Both the position numbers and the translations under genes were made by a program. The notes under the pieces were generated by a model, which was not told the origin of the DNA, did no database searches, and worked only from the letters and a program-made list of their open reading frames with translations. Source: Nonlabens xylanidelens (lineage in GTDB: Bacteria; Bacteroidota; Bacteroidia; Flavobacteriales; Flavobacteriaceae). Taken from it: a stretch of DNA of 64,000 nt. This document shows positions 53,083 through 61,467 of this stretch, piece after piece (within the stretch, counting starts at the first letter, position 1; the number at the start of each line of letters is the position of its first letter). The stretch is from assembly GCF_002934445.1 (NCBI RefSeq), contig NZ_PTJE01000001.1, forward strand, positions 744,001 through 808,000, written 5' to 3'.

Positions 53083-54033
53083 ATGCAAATCGCTACTTAC
53101 ATATCAGATTTATTGTACCGCCACGAGTGTGTAGTTGTTCCAGGTTTTGGAGCTTTTATCTCACGTCGCGTTCCTGCACAACATTTTGCTAGCAGTCATA
53201 CTATATATCCACCTAAAAAAGGATTGAGTTTTAATGCTCAAATCCAACAAAATGATGGGTTACTGGCTAACTATATAGCAAGTGTTGCAAATCTGACTTA
53301 TGATGAGTCTATTCAAGAGATACGTAATTATGTACGTTTTCTAGATCAAGAAATGGATAGGAATGGTTCAATAACTATACATAAGGTGGGTCGTTTTTCT
53401 CGTAATGAAGAAAAGGCGTTACAGTTTACACCTATGTATCTGGTTAATTATTTGCCAGAAGCTTTTGGCCTTACTTCTCACGAGACATTTGCTATCGATA
53501 GAGTTCCAGTTGCACCGGTTACTGTTGCTGAAGAAGAAATGGTTGTAGAAGAAGTTGCTGTTGTAGAGTTAGAAACTGCTAAAACTAATTCTGGTTCCTG
53601 GATACGTTATGCTGCGGCAGGTGTTATTCTTTTAGGATTAGGTCTTGGTTTTAAAGGTTATCAAACTCAAGTGAAAACCGATACCCTTGCAGTAGAACAG
53701 TTGTCTACTGATAAAGTGAATTCTACTATAGAAAGTGCAAGTTTTTTAATTAATGAACCTTTACCTACTATATCTATAGATGTTGCACCGTTAACAAAAA
53801 ACTTTCATGTAGTTGCTGGCGCTTTCCGTGATCCTGCAAATGCAGACAAGCGTGTTGCTCAATTAAAACGTAAAGGTTTTGATGCAAAACGTATAGGTGT
53901 TAATTCTTATGGTCTCCATAATGTTGCATTTTCTAGTTTTGTAGATCGTGATGACGCAACTAATGAGCTTAATAAATTAAGAGCCCTTGGTTTTGATAAG
54001 GCTTGGTTATTTACTGGTAGTTTACCTAAATAA
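53083..54033 (+). CDS. HU-CCDC81 and SPOR domain protein
   Basis: 316 residues. Residues 1-60 and 62-130 are the paired CCDC81-like HU domains (ATYISDLLYRHECVVVPGFGAFISRR; YDESIQEIRNYVRFLDQEMDRNGSITIHKVGRF). A membrane helix lies at about 175-190 (YAAAGVILLGLGLGFKG). The C-terminal SPOR domain (about 242-316) contains FHVVAGAFRDPANADKRVAQLKRKGFDAKRIG and should bind denuded peptidoglycan at division sites. The N-terminal part is cytoplasmic and could contact DNA or the divisome. This architecture is a Bacteroidetes speciality. Confidence 0.92.
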   Translation: MQIATYISDLLYRHECVVVPGFGAFISRRVPAQHFASSHTIYPPKKGLSFNAQIQQNDGLLANYIASVANLTYDESIQEIRNYVRFLDQEMDRNGSITIHKVGRFSRNEEKALQFTPMYLVNYLPEAFGLTSHETFAIDRVPVAPVTVAEEEMVVEEVAVVELETAKTNSGSWIRYAAAGVILLGLGLGFKGYQTQVKTDTLAVEQLSTDKVNSTIESASFLINEPLPTISIDVAPLTKNFHVVAGAFRDPANADKRVAQLKRKGFDAKRIGVNSYGLHNVAFSSFVDRDDATNELNKLRALGFDKAWLFTGSLPK

Positions 54034-54062
54034 GATTTCAATTACTTTTATCGATTTATAAT

Positions 54063-54630
54063 ATGAACTACCTACTTACAGGAGAATCTACGGTGCGTTC
54101 TACTTTCAGACTCTTAAAGAGAGAAGATTATCAAACATGGTTATCTATATTTAAAGAAGAAGATACCGGTCGGTTTCTAGGGATGAAGCAAGGTCTAACC
54201 GCTCAAGAACAATGTGATGTGTGGTTTGAAAAAGCTTTCTGGCGATATGATAAAGGTACTAGTGGTATGAATGTGATGATCCATAAAGAGACCAATGAAT
54301 TTATAGGTCAGTCAGGTTTACTAGTCCAGACTGTAAATGGATTAAAAAAGACTAGAAGTAGGTTATTCTATTTTACCTCATTTCTGGAAACAGGGATTTG
54401 CAAAAGAGGCTGCAGTAAGGTTGAGAGACCTAGCATTTGAAAGAGGATACGATAAGAATTTTGGTAACAGTCTAGTTTCTGTAATTCATGAAGATAATAT
54501 AGGTTCCATAAAAGTTGCTTTGCACAACGGCATGTCTCTAGAGTCTGACTATATAGATAGTACAATTACCGATCGTTTTTTAGTTTACTCTATCAACAGA
54601 AAAACATGGGAACAGATTAAAAAGGACTAA
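54063..54630 (+). pseudogene. GNAT acetyltransferase split by a frameshift
   Basis: The N-terminal part (54063-54349 in frame 1) gives a GNAT start (FRLLKREDYQTWLSIFKEEDTGRFLG) up to SGLLVQTVNGLKK. The rest of the domain continues in the +1 frame: EVGYSILPHFWKQGFAKEAA, then LRDLAFERGYD and HEDNIGSIKVALHNGM, ending at 54630. The shift maps to a run of six A at 54344-54349; removing one A restores a full ~188-residue protein. It is either a real lesion, a sequencing error or transcriptional slippage. Without repair the first frame ends at 54440. Confidence 0.8.
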
Positions 54631-54706
54631 TAAATCAGGTCTTAATAACAAATTAATAATCACAGCAGTAGAATTGTTTATTTTTACGTGATCAAATCAA
54701 CTTATC

Positions 54707-55765
54707 ATGACATTACTTATTATCTATGCCGTTGTTTCTATTTTCTTTTCATTTCTGTGTTCTATACTAGAAGCAGTTTTGTTAAGTGTCACAGGAACAT
54801 TTGTAAAGGTAAAGGAGCAGGAAGGTGCTTCTTATATTTCTTCTTTGAAAATCTTAAAAGAAGATGTGGATAAACCATTAATCGCTATTCTTACTTTAAA
54901 TACACTAGCGCATACGGTAGGTGCTATTCTAGTCGGTGTACAAGCTGAAGCATTAGTAGGAGAAGGTTATCGTGCTGACGTTTTTGGAATTCCATTAGTA
55001 GGTGTGGTGTCAGCAATTATGACGGTATTAATTCTAGTAGTTTCTGAAATTATACCTAAAACCATAGGGGCGACTTACTGGAAAGGTCTTGCTGGTTTTA
55101 CGACTCGCGCTCTTAATATCATGATTTTTCCATTGAAATGGACTGGAATTTTATGGGTACTCCAATTAACAACTAAGGCTATCGGTAAAAGTGCGCACAT
55201 GAATTCAATGACTCGTGAGGATTTTGTTGCCATAACTGAAACAGCAGAACAAGAAGGTGTTTTTGAACCTACAGAAGGTCAGTACATTAAAAGTTTAATG
55301 AATTTTAATAGCATTATGGTGCAGGATATTATGACTCCTAGGTCGGTTATGTTTATGGCGCCACAAACTACTCTTATTAGAGATTTCTTTGATCAAAATC
55401 AAGACTTGAGATTTTCTCGTATTCCTATATTCGGTGCAAATAGAGATGATATTAAAGGGTATGTTCTTAAGGATCATATACTGTCTGATATTATTAATGA
55501 CAAACCTGCAAATACACTTGAAGACCTAAAAAGGGAAATCACGATGGTGCCTGCTAGTTTGCCTATCCCACAGTTATTTGAAACCATGATCGCTACTAAA
55601 GAACACATCGCACTTGCGGTAGATGATTTTGGTAGTATTCAAGGTGTAGCTACTATGGAAGATGTTATAGAGAGTATGTTAGGTCTTGAGATTATGGACG
55701 AGAGTGATAAAGTAGAAGACATGCAACAACTTGCTCGTAAGAATTGGGAAAAGCGTAACAAGTAG
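54707..55765 (+). CDS. CNNM/CorC-like membrane protein (DUF21 plus CBS)
   Basis: 352 residues. DUF21 membrane domain with three to four helices (about 1-150: FFSFLCSILEAVLLSVTGTFV; LVVSEIIPKTIGATYW). A CBS pair follows (about 195-330: IMTPRSVMFMAPQTTLIRDFF; VDDFGSIQGVATMEDVIESMLG). The C-terminal CorC_HlyC domain of longer relatives is absent. The family is linked to Mg or Co efflux; older names call it hemolysin. It starts 77 bases after the GNAT remnant. Confidence 0.9.
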   Translation: MTLLIIYAVVSIFFSFLCSILEAVLLSVTGTFVKVKEQEGASYISSLKILKEDVDKPLIAILTLNTLAHTVGAILVGVQAEALVGEGYRADVFGIPLVGVVSAIMTVLILVVSEIIPKTIGATYWKGLAGFTTRALNIMIFPLKWTGILWVLQLTTKAIGKSAHMNSMTREDFVAITETAEQEGVFEPTEGQYIKSLMNFNSIMVQDIMTPRSVMFMAPQTTLIRDFFDQNQDLRFSRIPIFGANRDDIKGYVLKDHILSDIINDKPANTLEDLKREITMVPASLPIPQLFETMIATKEHIALAVDDFGSIQGVATMEDVIESMLGLEIMDESDKVEDMQQLARKNWEKRNK

Positions 55766-55798
55766 TCTTAGTAATCAGTTGTATTTAATTCTTGAGAA

Positions 55799-56527
55799 AT
55801 GATTTTTTATTATCTAACTGTTGCGGTACAGATATTTTGCTGTTATCATGCCTATAAGAATAGAAGTGAAGTATATTGGTATGCGATCATATTTCTTCTT
55901 CCGGTTATAGGGAGTCTTATTTATCTAGTGCTTAATGTACTTAAGAAGAATGACGCTCAAGTAATTACCGACGAGATTACTACAGTCATTAATCCGACTA
56001 AAAAGATTAACGACCTTATTAATAAAGTGAAATTTTCTGACACCTTTGCAAATCGTGTTGCACTAGCTGATGCTTATTTTAATAAACAAGAATATCAAAA
56101 AGCATTAGATAATTATGAGACTGTTTTGGGCGGTGCTCATAAGGATGATGCCTATGTACAAGAGCAACTAGTGATAACTCATTATCATCTTAAAAACTAT
56201 AATAAGGTTATCGAGGTCGCTAGATCTTTAAAACCCAATTCAGAGTTAAGAGCGTCCAAGGTTCATTTCTTTCTTGGGTTATCTTATAAGGAATTAGGTA
56301 AGTTAAATAATGCCGAAAAGCAATTGAGATCTCTCGATGTTAGATATTCTCATTATCCAGAACGACTAGTTTTAGCTCAATTTTTAATAGATCGCAAGAA
56401 GCCAGAGGCAGCAAAGGAACTTATAGAAGAGCTTCTTACAGAGTACAGTCATATGAGTAAGCCTAATGTAAAATTGCATAGAAATACTTTTGCCGAGGTG
56501 AAAAGACTTCATAGCACTTTGGTTTAA
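55799..56527 (+). CDS. PLDc_N membrane segment plus TPR protein
   Basis: 242 residues. The first ~45 residues form two membrane helices with the PLDc_N-type pattern (QIFCCYHAYKNRSEVYWYAIIFLLPVIGSLIYLV). From about 70 on there are TPR-like helical repeats (FANRVALADAYFNKQEYQKALDNYETVL; FFLGLSYKELGKLNNAEKQL). It is probably an inner-membrane scaffold with a cytoplasmic TPR domain. It follows the CorC-like gene after 33 bases and converges on an ABC ATPase gene two bases away. Confidence 0.82.
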   Translation: MIFYYLTVAVQIFCCYHAYKNRSEVYWYAIIFLLPVIGSLIYLVLNVLKKNDAQVITDEITTVINPTKKINDLINKVKFSDTFANRVALADAYFNKQEYQKALDNYETVLGGAHKDDAYVQEQLVITHYHLKNYNKVIEVARSLKPNSELRASKVHFFLGLSYKELGKLNNAEKQLRSLDVRYSHYPERLVLAQFLIDRKKPEAAKELIEELLTEYSHMSKPNVKLHRNTFAEVKRLHSTLV

Positions 56528-56529
56528 GC

Positions 56530-57192
56530 TTATATATAAAGATTGTTTTTTAAATCCTCTTCATTTTCCACAGCTACTAGAGTAGATTCTTTAAAGACAT
56601 AACAAGAGTCTGACATCTCGAGTACGTTATCATAGTAATGATCACTCATCAGAATACCTCTTCTAGGTTTTACTGTTTTGATAATTTCTTTCACACGTTC
56701 TATTTGAAGTGGAGCGAGCATAGAAAATGGCTCGTCCAGTAAAATAATTGGTCGCTCTGAGTTGATGACCAATAAGAATTCTAAAAATCGTCGTTCTCCT
56801 ATAGAAAGAGCTTTTACTTTTACGTGATGTACTTTATGAATAAGTGGCTCGTATAAGATCTTGTCCTGGTCTTTGGGATCTGGATACCACATTTGTACTG
56901 CATCTACTACAGTTCTTGCACCTATCATAAATGGATCTTGAGGTAAATAAGCAACGAGTTGGTGTTTTAGATGATCACGTAATTGAATAGGTTTTCCATC
57001 AAAATGAGCCACGGTATCTGCTTTTGATTTTCCAAAAATAACATTCATCAAAGAAGATTTTCCACAACCGTTTCTACCTAAAAGTCCTGTAATCTTTCCT
57101 TTTTCAAGAGTTAAATCCAAGTTATTAATCAAAGTCATTTTTTTAAATCGGCCTACTTTGTATCTATCGATATGAATATGAAGTCTAGACAT
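56530..57192 (-). CDS. ABC transporter ATP-binding protein
   Basis: 220 residues. Walker A GRNGCGKSS (about 39-47), Q-loop YLPQDP, a variant signature LSIGERRFLEF (about 129-139), Walker B ILLDEP and switch His MSDHYY. The signature differs from LSGGQ. The overall form resembles LptB- or CcmA-like small ATPases. Its start overlaps the preceding small membrane gene by eight bases, so the pair may form a minimal exporter or a regulatory ATPase. Confidence 0.87.
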   Translation of the reverse strand: MSRLHIHIDRYKVGRFKKMTLINNLDLTLEKGKITGLLGRNGCGKSSLMNVIFGKSKADTVAHFDGKPIQLRDHLKHQLVAYLPQDPFMIGARTVVDAVQMWYPDPKDQDKILYEPLIHKVHHVKVKALSIGERRFLEFLLVINSERPIILLDEPFSMLAPLQIERVKEIIKTVKPRRGILMSDHYYDNVLEMSDSCYVFKESTLVAVENEEDLKNNLYI

Positions 57193-57478
57193 AGTCCTTA
57201 ATCAACCAAATGAGTGAAAATGCTACTAGAGAAAACAAAATATGCCCAACATAAGCAAATGTGTACCGTTGTACATTAGAAATTGCTAAATTTTGAAAAA
57301 CATATTCTTCTGGTTTATGAATATTTTTTTGAGCTAGTAACCCAACTATAAAGCCACCAGTTAGAAATACAAAAAGAGTAGAATAAGGATCGCCTTTTGC
57401 GAGGCTTAAAAAGGAGAAGCAACTGTTGTAAAGCATTACTCGCCAGGTAAACCAGAGATTAATTTTATGGTACCACAT
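57185..57478 (-). CDS. Small membrane protein paired with the ABC ATPase
   Basis: 97 residues with three possible helices (about 10-25, 30-48, 72-93). Too small for a normal permease. It shares eight bases with the ATPase gene, so translational coupling is likely. I do not recognise the family. It may be a degenerate or minimal membrane partner. Confidence 0.65.
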   Translation of the reverse strand: MWYHKINLWFTWRVMLYNSCFSFLSLAKGDPYSTLFVFLTGGFIVGLLAQKNIHKPEEYVFQNLAISNVQRYTFAYVGHILFSLVAFSLIWLIKDYV

Positions 57479-57558
57479 GCGTTAATTAAATTCTTTTAGT
57501 TAGTTCTATACTCTCATTTTTAACGCTTTAATTAACAATCTATTATTGTGAAACAGGA

Positions 57559-58110
57559 TTACTTTTTAAAAGATTCTAAAATCTCTTGATACGTTTTAGT
57601 ATTATCAGGGTGAGATTCTAAATATTCATAAACCTGTCCTATCACATTTTTTGAAGCGCCTAATTCTTGAAAAAGGTTGATGTCTTTATTCCAGTTTTTG
57701 AGACTTCCTTTGCGTGTGGCAAGAGTTTTAGAAAGTAAAGTAATTTTCTTTACTTGTGTGAATCCGCTTGTTGCTTTAATTTTTTCTATTTGAGTAAATA
57801 AATCTTCAAAAGTCAGTTGTTCTATTTGCTTCTCTTTGGTCATCTTGCGCAACATGGCAGACATAGACTCCATGCGGCCAAAGAATTTTACATCAAACTC
57901 ATCTAAACCACACTCCTTTAGACGGCTTATTTCTTTTCTTAGACTAGATTCATCTTGAAAACTTCCATTGATTAAAAAGTCTAATTTGCTACTTAATAAT
58001 ATCTTACAATTATCAGTTAATGGTAGTTCTACTGTAGTCTCTTTTTCTTGAGCATTGCTCAAAAAGGTGATGAAAATAAATAGAAAAATAAAAGGCAGTC
58101 TGGTCTTCAT
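57559..58110 (-). CDS. Secreted protein of unknown function
   Basis: 183 residues with a signal peptide (FIFLFIFITFLSNAQ, cleavage about 20). The mature part is helical, charged and contains two Cys (LTDNCKILL, LKECGLDEF). No family recognised. It stands alone; the 234-base divergent gap up to 58345 is AT-rich without a perfect promoter box. Confidence 0.65.
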   Translation of the reverse strand: MKTRLPFIFLFIFITFLSNAQEKETTVELPLTDNCKILLSSKLDFLINGSFQDESSLRKEISRLKECGLDEFDVKFFGRMESMSAMLRKMTKEKQIEQLTFEDLFTQIEKIKATSGFTQVKKITLLSKTLATRKGSLKNWNKDINLFQELGASKNVIGQVYEYLESHPDNTKTYQEILESFKK

Positions 58111-58344
58111 AATGTAGTTAACGATGCTTTTGCAAAGTTCGCATATCTTAAGTCAAAGAAAGTGCCAAAACTTTTATTTTCTACAAAATTTAATTTTTAA
58201 CATAGAAGAAACTGATAGATTTATTTTGTTCTTTAAATACAGTATATGTAATCACTAGTTCTTTAATGTTAATAATAGTTAGTATTTTAGTTGTTTAAGT
58301 AAGAATATATTAAATTTATAACTTAACCTTTAAATATTTAACTT

Positions 58345-58776
58345 ATGGCTTACTCTACTAAACCTAAAATGTGGTTTTGGATCGTGACGATCCTCTTTCT
58401 AGTTTGGAATCTTATGGGTGTCGGCGCATGGACTGCCGAGGCTATGGGAAGTACAGAAACTCTTATGGAGAATTATACTGCCGAGCAAGTCGCTTTTTAT
58501 GCCAGCTTCCCGATTTGGTATACTTGGGCATATGGAATAGCGGTATTTGCAGGTGTGTTTTGTTGTGTAGGGTTATTGTTTAAAAGAAAACAAGCCGTTA
58601 TGCTAGCTTTAATCTCTTTACTAGCCGTGATAATTTGTAGAATTTATGACCTTTCTGTAGATGCATGGAACATGATGGAAACTGCAGACCGTACTTTCTT
58701 TATAGTTGTCCCTGTATTATCAGTGGCACTTTGGTTATTTGCTCGTAGTATTAAAAGTAAAGGTTGGCTCAAATAA
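58345..58776 (+). CDS. Small four-helix membrane protein
   Basis: 143 residues with four helices (about 10-30, 48-75, 84-103, 115-134). Its pattern MWFWIVTILFLVWNLMGVGAW and FYASFPIWYTWAYGIAVFAGVFCCVGLL is common in Bacteroidetes and sometimes carries the misleading label sugar transporter. No transporter signature is visible. Function unknown. Confidence 0.75.
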   Translation: MAYSTKPKMWFWIVTILFLVWNLMGVGAWTAEAMGSTETLMENYTAEQVAFYASFPIWYTWAYGIAVFAGVFCCVGLLFKRKQAVMLALISLLAVIICRIYDLSVDAWNMMETADRTFFIVVPVLSVALWLFARSIKSKGWLK

Positions 58777-58805
58777 ATGATTAACCAACTAGATTAAGAG
58801 AGGTT

Positions 58806-59729
58806 TTACATAAAAATCTCTCGTGCTGCTCTAAAAGTATTGGCATGTGCCTCGATAATGGTTTTAATTTCTGGAGAATAACCGCCGCCCATACTGCATT
58901 GTATAGGTGGGAAAGAATTATTTTGTGATCTCGCTTTCGCGAAAGCGGACAACGCAAATTCATCTCTTCTTTTACAACCTTCTAGACTCATACTTAATCT
59001 ACCTAATTTGTCACTCTCTAGGACATCTACACCACATAGGTAAAATATGAAATCTGGTTTTTCTTGATGGATGAGATCTGGTAATGTGTTTTTAAGTTCG
59101 TTGAGATAATAGTCGTCACCTGATCCATCTGGTACAGCAATGTCTAAATCTGATTGTTCTTTTTTAAATGGATAATTTCCCGCACCATGCATGGAAAATG
59201 TAAAAACACTGTCATCGTTTTGAAATATTTGAGCAGTGCCGTTTCCTTGATGCACGTCTAGATCTACAATTAAAATTTTATCAGCAAGATGGTGGTGTTG
59301 CAAATACCTTGCAGCGATAGCCTGGTCATTTAATAGACAGAATGCTTCTCCATGATCGGTATAAGCGTGGTGTGTGCCTCCTGCTATATTCATAGCGATG
59401 CGGTGATCATATGCCTTGATGCAGCCATCTATGGTACCTTGGGCAATGCGCAATTCACGTTCTACTAATAATGCACTGAATGGAAATCCGGTCTTTCTTA
59501 TAGCTTTCTTATCTAAAGTAAGCTCTTTTAAATCTTTAAGATACTGATCGGTATGTGCTCTTAAGACATCTATATCAGGACATAGTTTGCTAGGCTCAAA
59601 AAAGTCTGAAGCAGTAGCTGTTCCTTCATGTAGTAATTGTTGAGTCAACAATTCATACTTAATCATGGGAAAGCGATGTCTGTCTGGGAGCACATGCTGG
59701 TAGATAGAATGATAAGCTATAGGAAACAA
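58806..59729 (-). CDS. Histone deacetylase family protein, TTG start
   Basis: 307 residues. Class-II-like HDAC motifs: AGGTHHAYTDHGEAFCLLND (about 135-154), VDLDVHQGNGTA (about 172-183), FSMHGAGNYP (about 193-202) and YLCGVDVLESDKLGRLSM. These supply the zinc ligands and the catalytic His pair. It should deacetylate acetyl-lysine, acetylpolyamines or similar small molecules. Start: the frame is closed by a stop at 59742-59744, and no ATG precedes the conserved PIAYHSIY, so TTG at 59729 is required. A palindromic repeat copy encodes AFAKA. Confidence 0.9.
   Translation of the reverse strand: MFPIAYHSIYQHVLPDRHRFPMIKYELLTQQLLHEGTATASDFFEPSKLCPDIDVLRAHTDQYLKDLKELTLDKKAIRKTGFPFSALLVERELRIAQGTIDGCIKAYDHRIAMNIAGGTHHAYTDHGEAFCLLNDQAIAARYLQHHHLADKILIVDLDVHQGNGTAQIFQNDDSVFTFSMHGAGNYPFKKEQSDLDIAVPDGSGDDYYLNELKNTLPDLIHQEKPDFIFYLCGVDVLESDKLGRLSMSLEGCKRRDEFALSAFAKARSQNNSFPPIQCSMGGGYSPEIKTIIEAHANTFRAAREIFM
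58932..58947. repeat. Palindromic repeat copy 16 (inside the HDAC-like gene)
   Basis: Perfect core, read on the minus strand as Ala-Phe-Ala-Lys-Ala. Confidence 0.95.
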
Positions 59730-59848
59730 TGAAGTGTTGTTTTAGATTATTTAATGGTATTTTCAAAAATAAGTCTTAGTAAGGTGAATAGAATTACATC
59801 TATTTGAAATTTAAAACACATTTATTTTAACGACCACTTACTGTCAAT

Positions 59849-59856
59849 TATCTTTG
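59849..59856 (+). promoter_or_regulatory. Promoter -7 box TATCTTTG for the Cys/His protein
   Basis: A perfect TAnnTTTG, 40 bases before the ATG at 59897. Confidence 0.55.
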
Positions 59857-59896
59857 CAATAAATAGTATTTTATCAAATCACTTTTTGCAATTTTA

Positions 59897-60256
59897 ATGT
59901 TAATGACTTTTGGCATGCGACCAGCATATCAGGCGAGTTATTATCTCTATTTTCAAATGAATATAGATGTGATAGTGGCAAAGTATTGCGTGAATAAAGA
60001 AAGACCGCAATTAAAATGCAATGGTAAGTGCCATCTTAACAAGCAAATTACACTAGCTGCTCAAGAAGACGCTGGTACAAATTCTAAGACTGTACAGCTG
60101 GCAAATGCTTTTTACCCTATTTTTTTTCAGGTAATAGATAATGATTATTTGACACCTGTTTTCAGTACTCATATTCATAATAACTTCAGGTATCATAATT
60201 CTTACAGGTACTCTAGGTCTTGGAGTTACAATCCGCCTCCTAGGTTACTTTCTTAA
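59897..60256 (+). CDS. Small Cys/His protein, possibly metal-related
   Basis: 119 residues. N-terminal hydrophobic segment (about 1-21). The conserved core AKYCVNKERPQLKCNGKCHLNKQI (about 28-51) has three Cys and a His, suggesting a metal site. The tail is Tyr/His/Asn-rich (HIHNNFRYHNSYRYSRSW). Relatives in flavobacteria tend to lie near copper-handling genes, as I recall. The next two genes encode a Met-rich barrel and a Met/His lipoprotein, which supports a metal theme. ATG at 59903 is an alternative start. Confidence 0.7.
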   Translation: MLMTFGMRPAYQASYYLYFQMNIDVIVAKYCVNKERPQLKCNGKCHLNKQITLAAQEDAGTNSKTVQLANAFYPIFFQVIDNDYLTPVFSTHIHNNFRYHNSYRYSRSWSYNPPPRLLS

Positions 60257-60357
60257 TTACTTCAGTTTTACTTATTCTATGCCATCGCTTTGATGGGATA
60301 TTCTCTTAATTATTTATGCCTCTAAAAAGAAATAGGCGTGAGTAGAAATATATTACT

Positions 60358-61398
60358 ATGAAAAAATTTCAATTTATAGCTGTACTGCTTGCTGGTATGT
60401 CAGCTTTCGCTCAAAGCGATAACAACACAACATCTACAGAGCATACTTACAATGGTAACCGACCAGATGGTCATGCGCCGATTAATGTAATGGGAGACCA
60501 TACACATGCAAAGGGAGAATTTATGTTCTCTTATAGATTTGCCACAACTACCATGAAGGATCTAAAAAGAGGTAGTGAAGATGTTTCTTTTGAGAGTGTT
60601 TTACTACCTAACGGTGGCGATTATATGGTTACTCCTACAGAGATGACCATGAATATGCACATGCTAGGAGCTATGTATGCGCCTACAGATAAGTTGACAC
60701 TTATGGCAATGACTATGTATATGGATATGAGCATGGAGCATTTAACTGCTATGGGTGGTACTTTTACTACAGAGTCTAGTGGATTAGGAGATACATCACT
60801 GTCTGCATTATATCAGTTCTTTAAGAAACCTACTTATAGACTTCATGCACAATTAGGAGTGTCTATTCCTACAGGTTCTATTGATAATGAAGATGTGATT
60901 CCTGCAAGTATGGGTAACGACGTCGTTTTACCTTATCCTATGCAGGTAGGTAGTGGTACTTATAGCGGTATTCTTGCTGTTACTTATTTAGGACAAAGCA
61001 AGAATTTTTCTTGGGGTTCTCAAATGAGAGGTGAAAAAAGATTCAGCGATAACGATAATGGTTATACGCTAGGAGATCGTTTAAACTGGAATAACTGGGC
61101 TGCTTACAAGGCAACAGACTGGTTAAGCGTGTCAACTCGTATAGAGGCAGTTAAGGTAGAGGATATTGATGGCGCAAACCCTGACTTGAATCCGCTTATG
61201 GTTATTACGGCAGATACTCGCAATTCTGGTGGTAGCTGGTTAAATGGTGGGCTAGGTGTTAATCTTTATGCGCCTTCTGGATCATTAAAAGGTTTTAGAT
61301 TAGGCTTAGAATATAGCTTACCTATTGTACAAGAATTTAACGGTGTACAACTTAAGAATCAAGACGTGTTTACTGCAGGATTGCAATACGCATTTTAA
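60358..61398 (+). CDS. Met-rich outer-membrane beta-barrel protein
   Basis: 346 residues, signal peptide (VLLAGMSAFAQ, cleavage about 19). The region at about 97-140 is extremely Met-rich: TEMTMNMHMLGAMYAP, LMAMTMYMDMSMEHLTAMGG. Early His residues (GDHTHAKGEFMFSY) add to this. The rest alternates beta strands to a C-terminal aromatic, FTAGLQYAF, typical of outer-membrane barrels. Met/His clusters are a known Cu(I)-binding style. Relatives have been named alpha-amylase without visible basis. Confidence 0.78.
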   Translation: MKKFQFIAVLLAGMSAFAQSDNNTTSTEHTYNGNRPDGHAPINVMGDHTHAKGEFMFSYRFATTTMKDLKRGSEDVSFESVLLPNGGDYMVTPTEMTMNMHMLGAMYAPTDKLTLMAMTMYMDMSMEHLTAMGGTFTTESSGLGDTSLSALYQFFKKPTYRLHAQLGVSIPTGSIDNEDVIPASMGNDVVLPYPMQVGSGTYSGILAVTYLGQSKNFSWGSQMRGEKRFSDNDNGYTLGDRLNWNNWAAYKATDWLSVSTRIEAVKVEDIDGANPDLNPLMVITADTRNSGGSWLNGGLGVNLYAPSGSLKGFRLGLEYSLPIVQEFNGVQLKNQDVFTAGLQYAF

Positions 61399-61408
61399 TT
61401 TATATCTA

Positions 61409-61445
61409 GAATAACTACAATCTATTGATTAGATTGTAGTTATTC
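61409..61445 (+). terminator. Hairpin between the barrel and lipoprotein genes
   Basis: A 16-bp perfect stem (61409-61424 with 61430-61445), five-base loop, no T run. It directly precedes a promoter box. Confidence 0.6.
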
Positions 61446-61448
61446 CAT

Positions 61449-61456
61449 TAACTTTG
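61449..61456 (+). promoter_or_regulatory. Promoter -7 box TAACTTTG for the Met/His lipoprotein
   Basis: A perfect TAnnTTTG, 11 bases before the ATG at 61468. Confidence 0.55.
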
Positions 61457-61467
61457 AAAGAAAAACT

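Noticed and set aside
54342-54356. A AAA AAG heptamer in the GNAT gene as a programmed -1 frameshift site
   Set aside because: The heptamer is in frame, but a -1 shift leads to GAC and then TAG at once. The rest of the domain is in the +1 frame, so classical -1 slippage cannot make the full protein.
4202-58947. Scattered palindromes as a CRISPR array or insertion sequence ends
   Set aside because: Spacing is irregular over kilobases, no spacers or cas genes are present, and no transposase or target duplications are seen.
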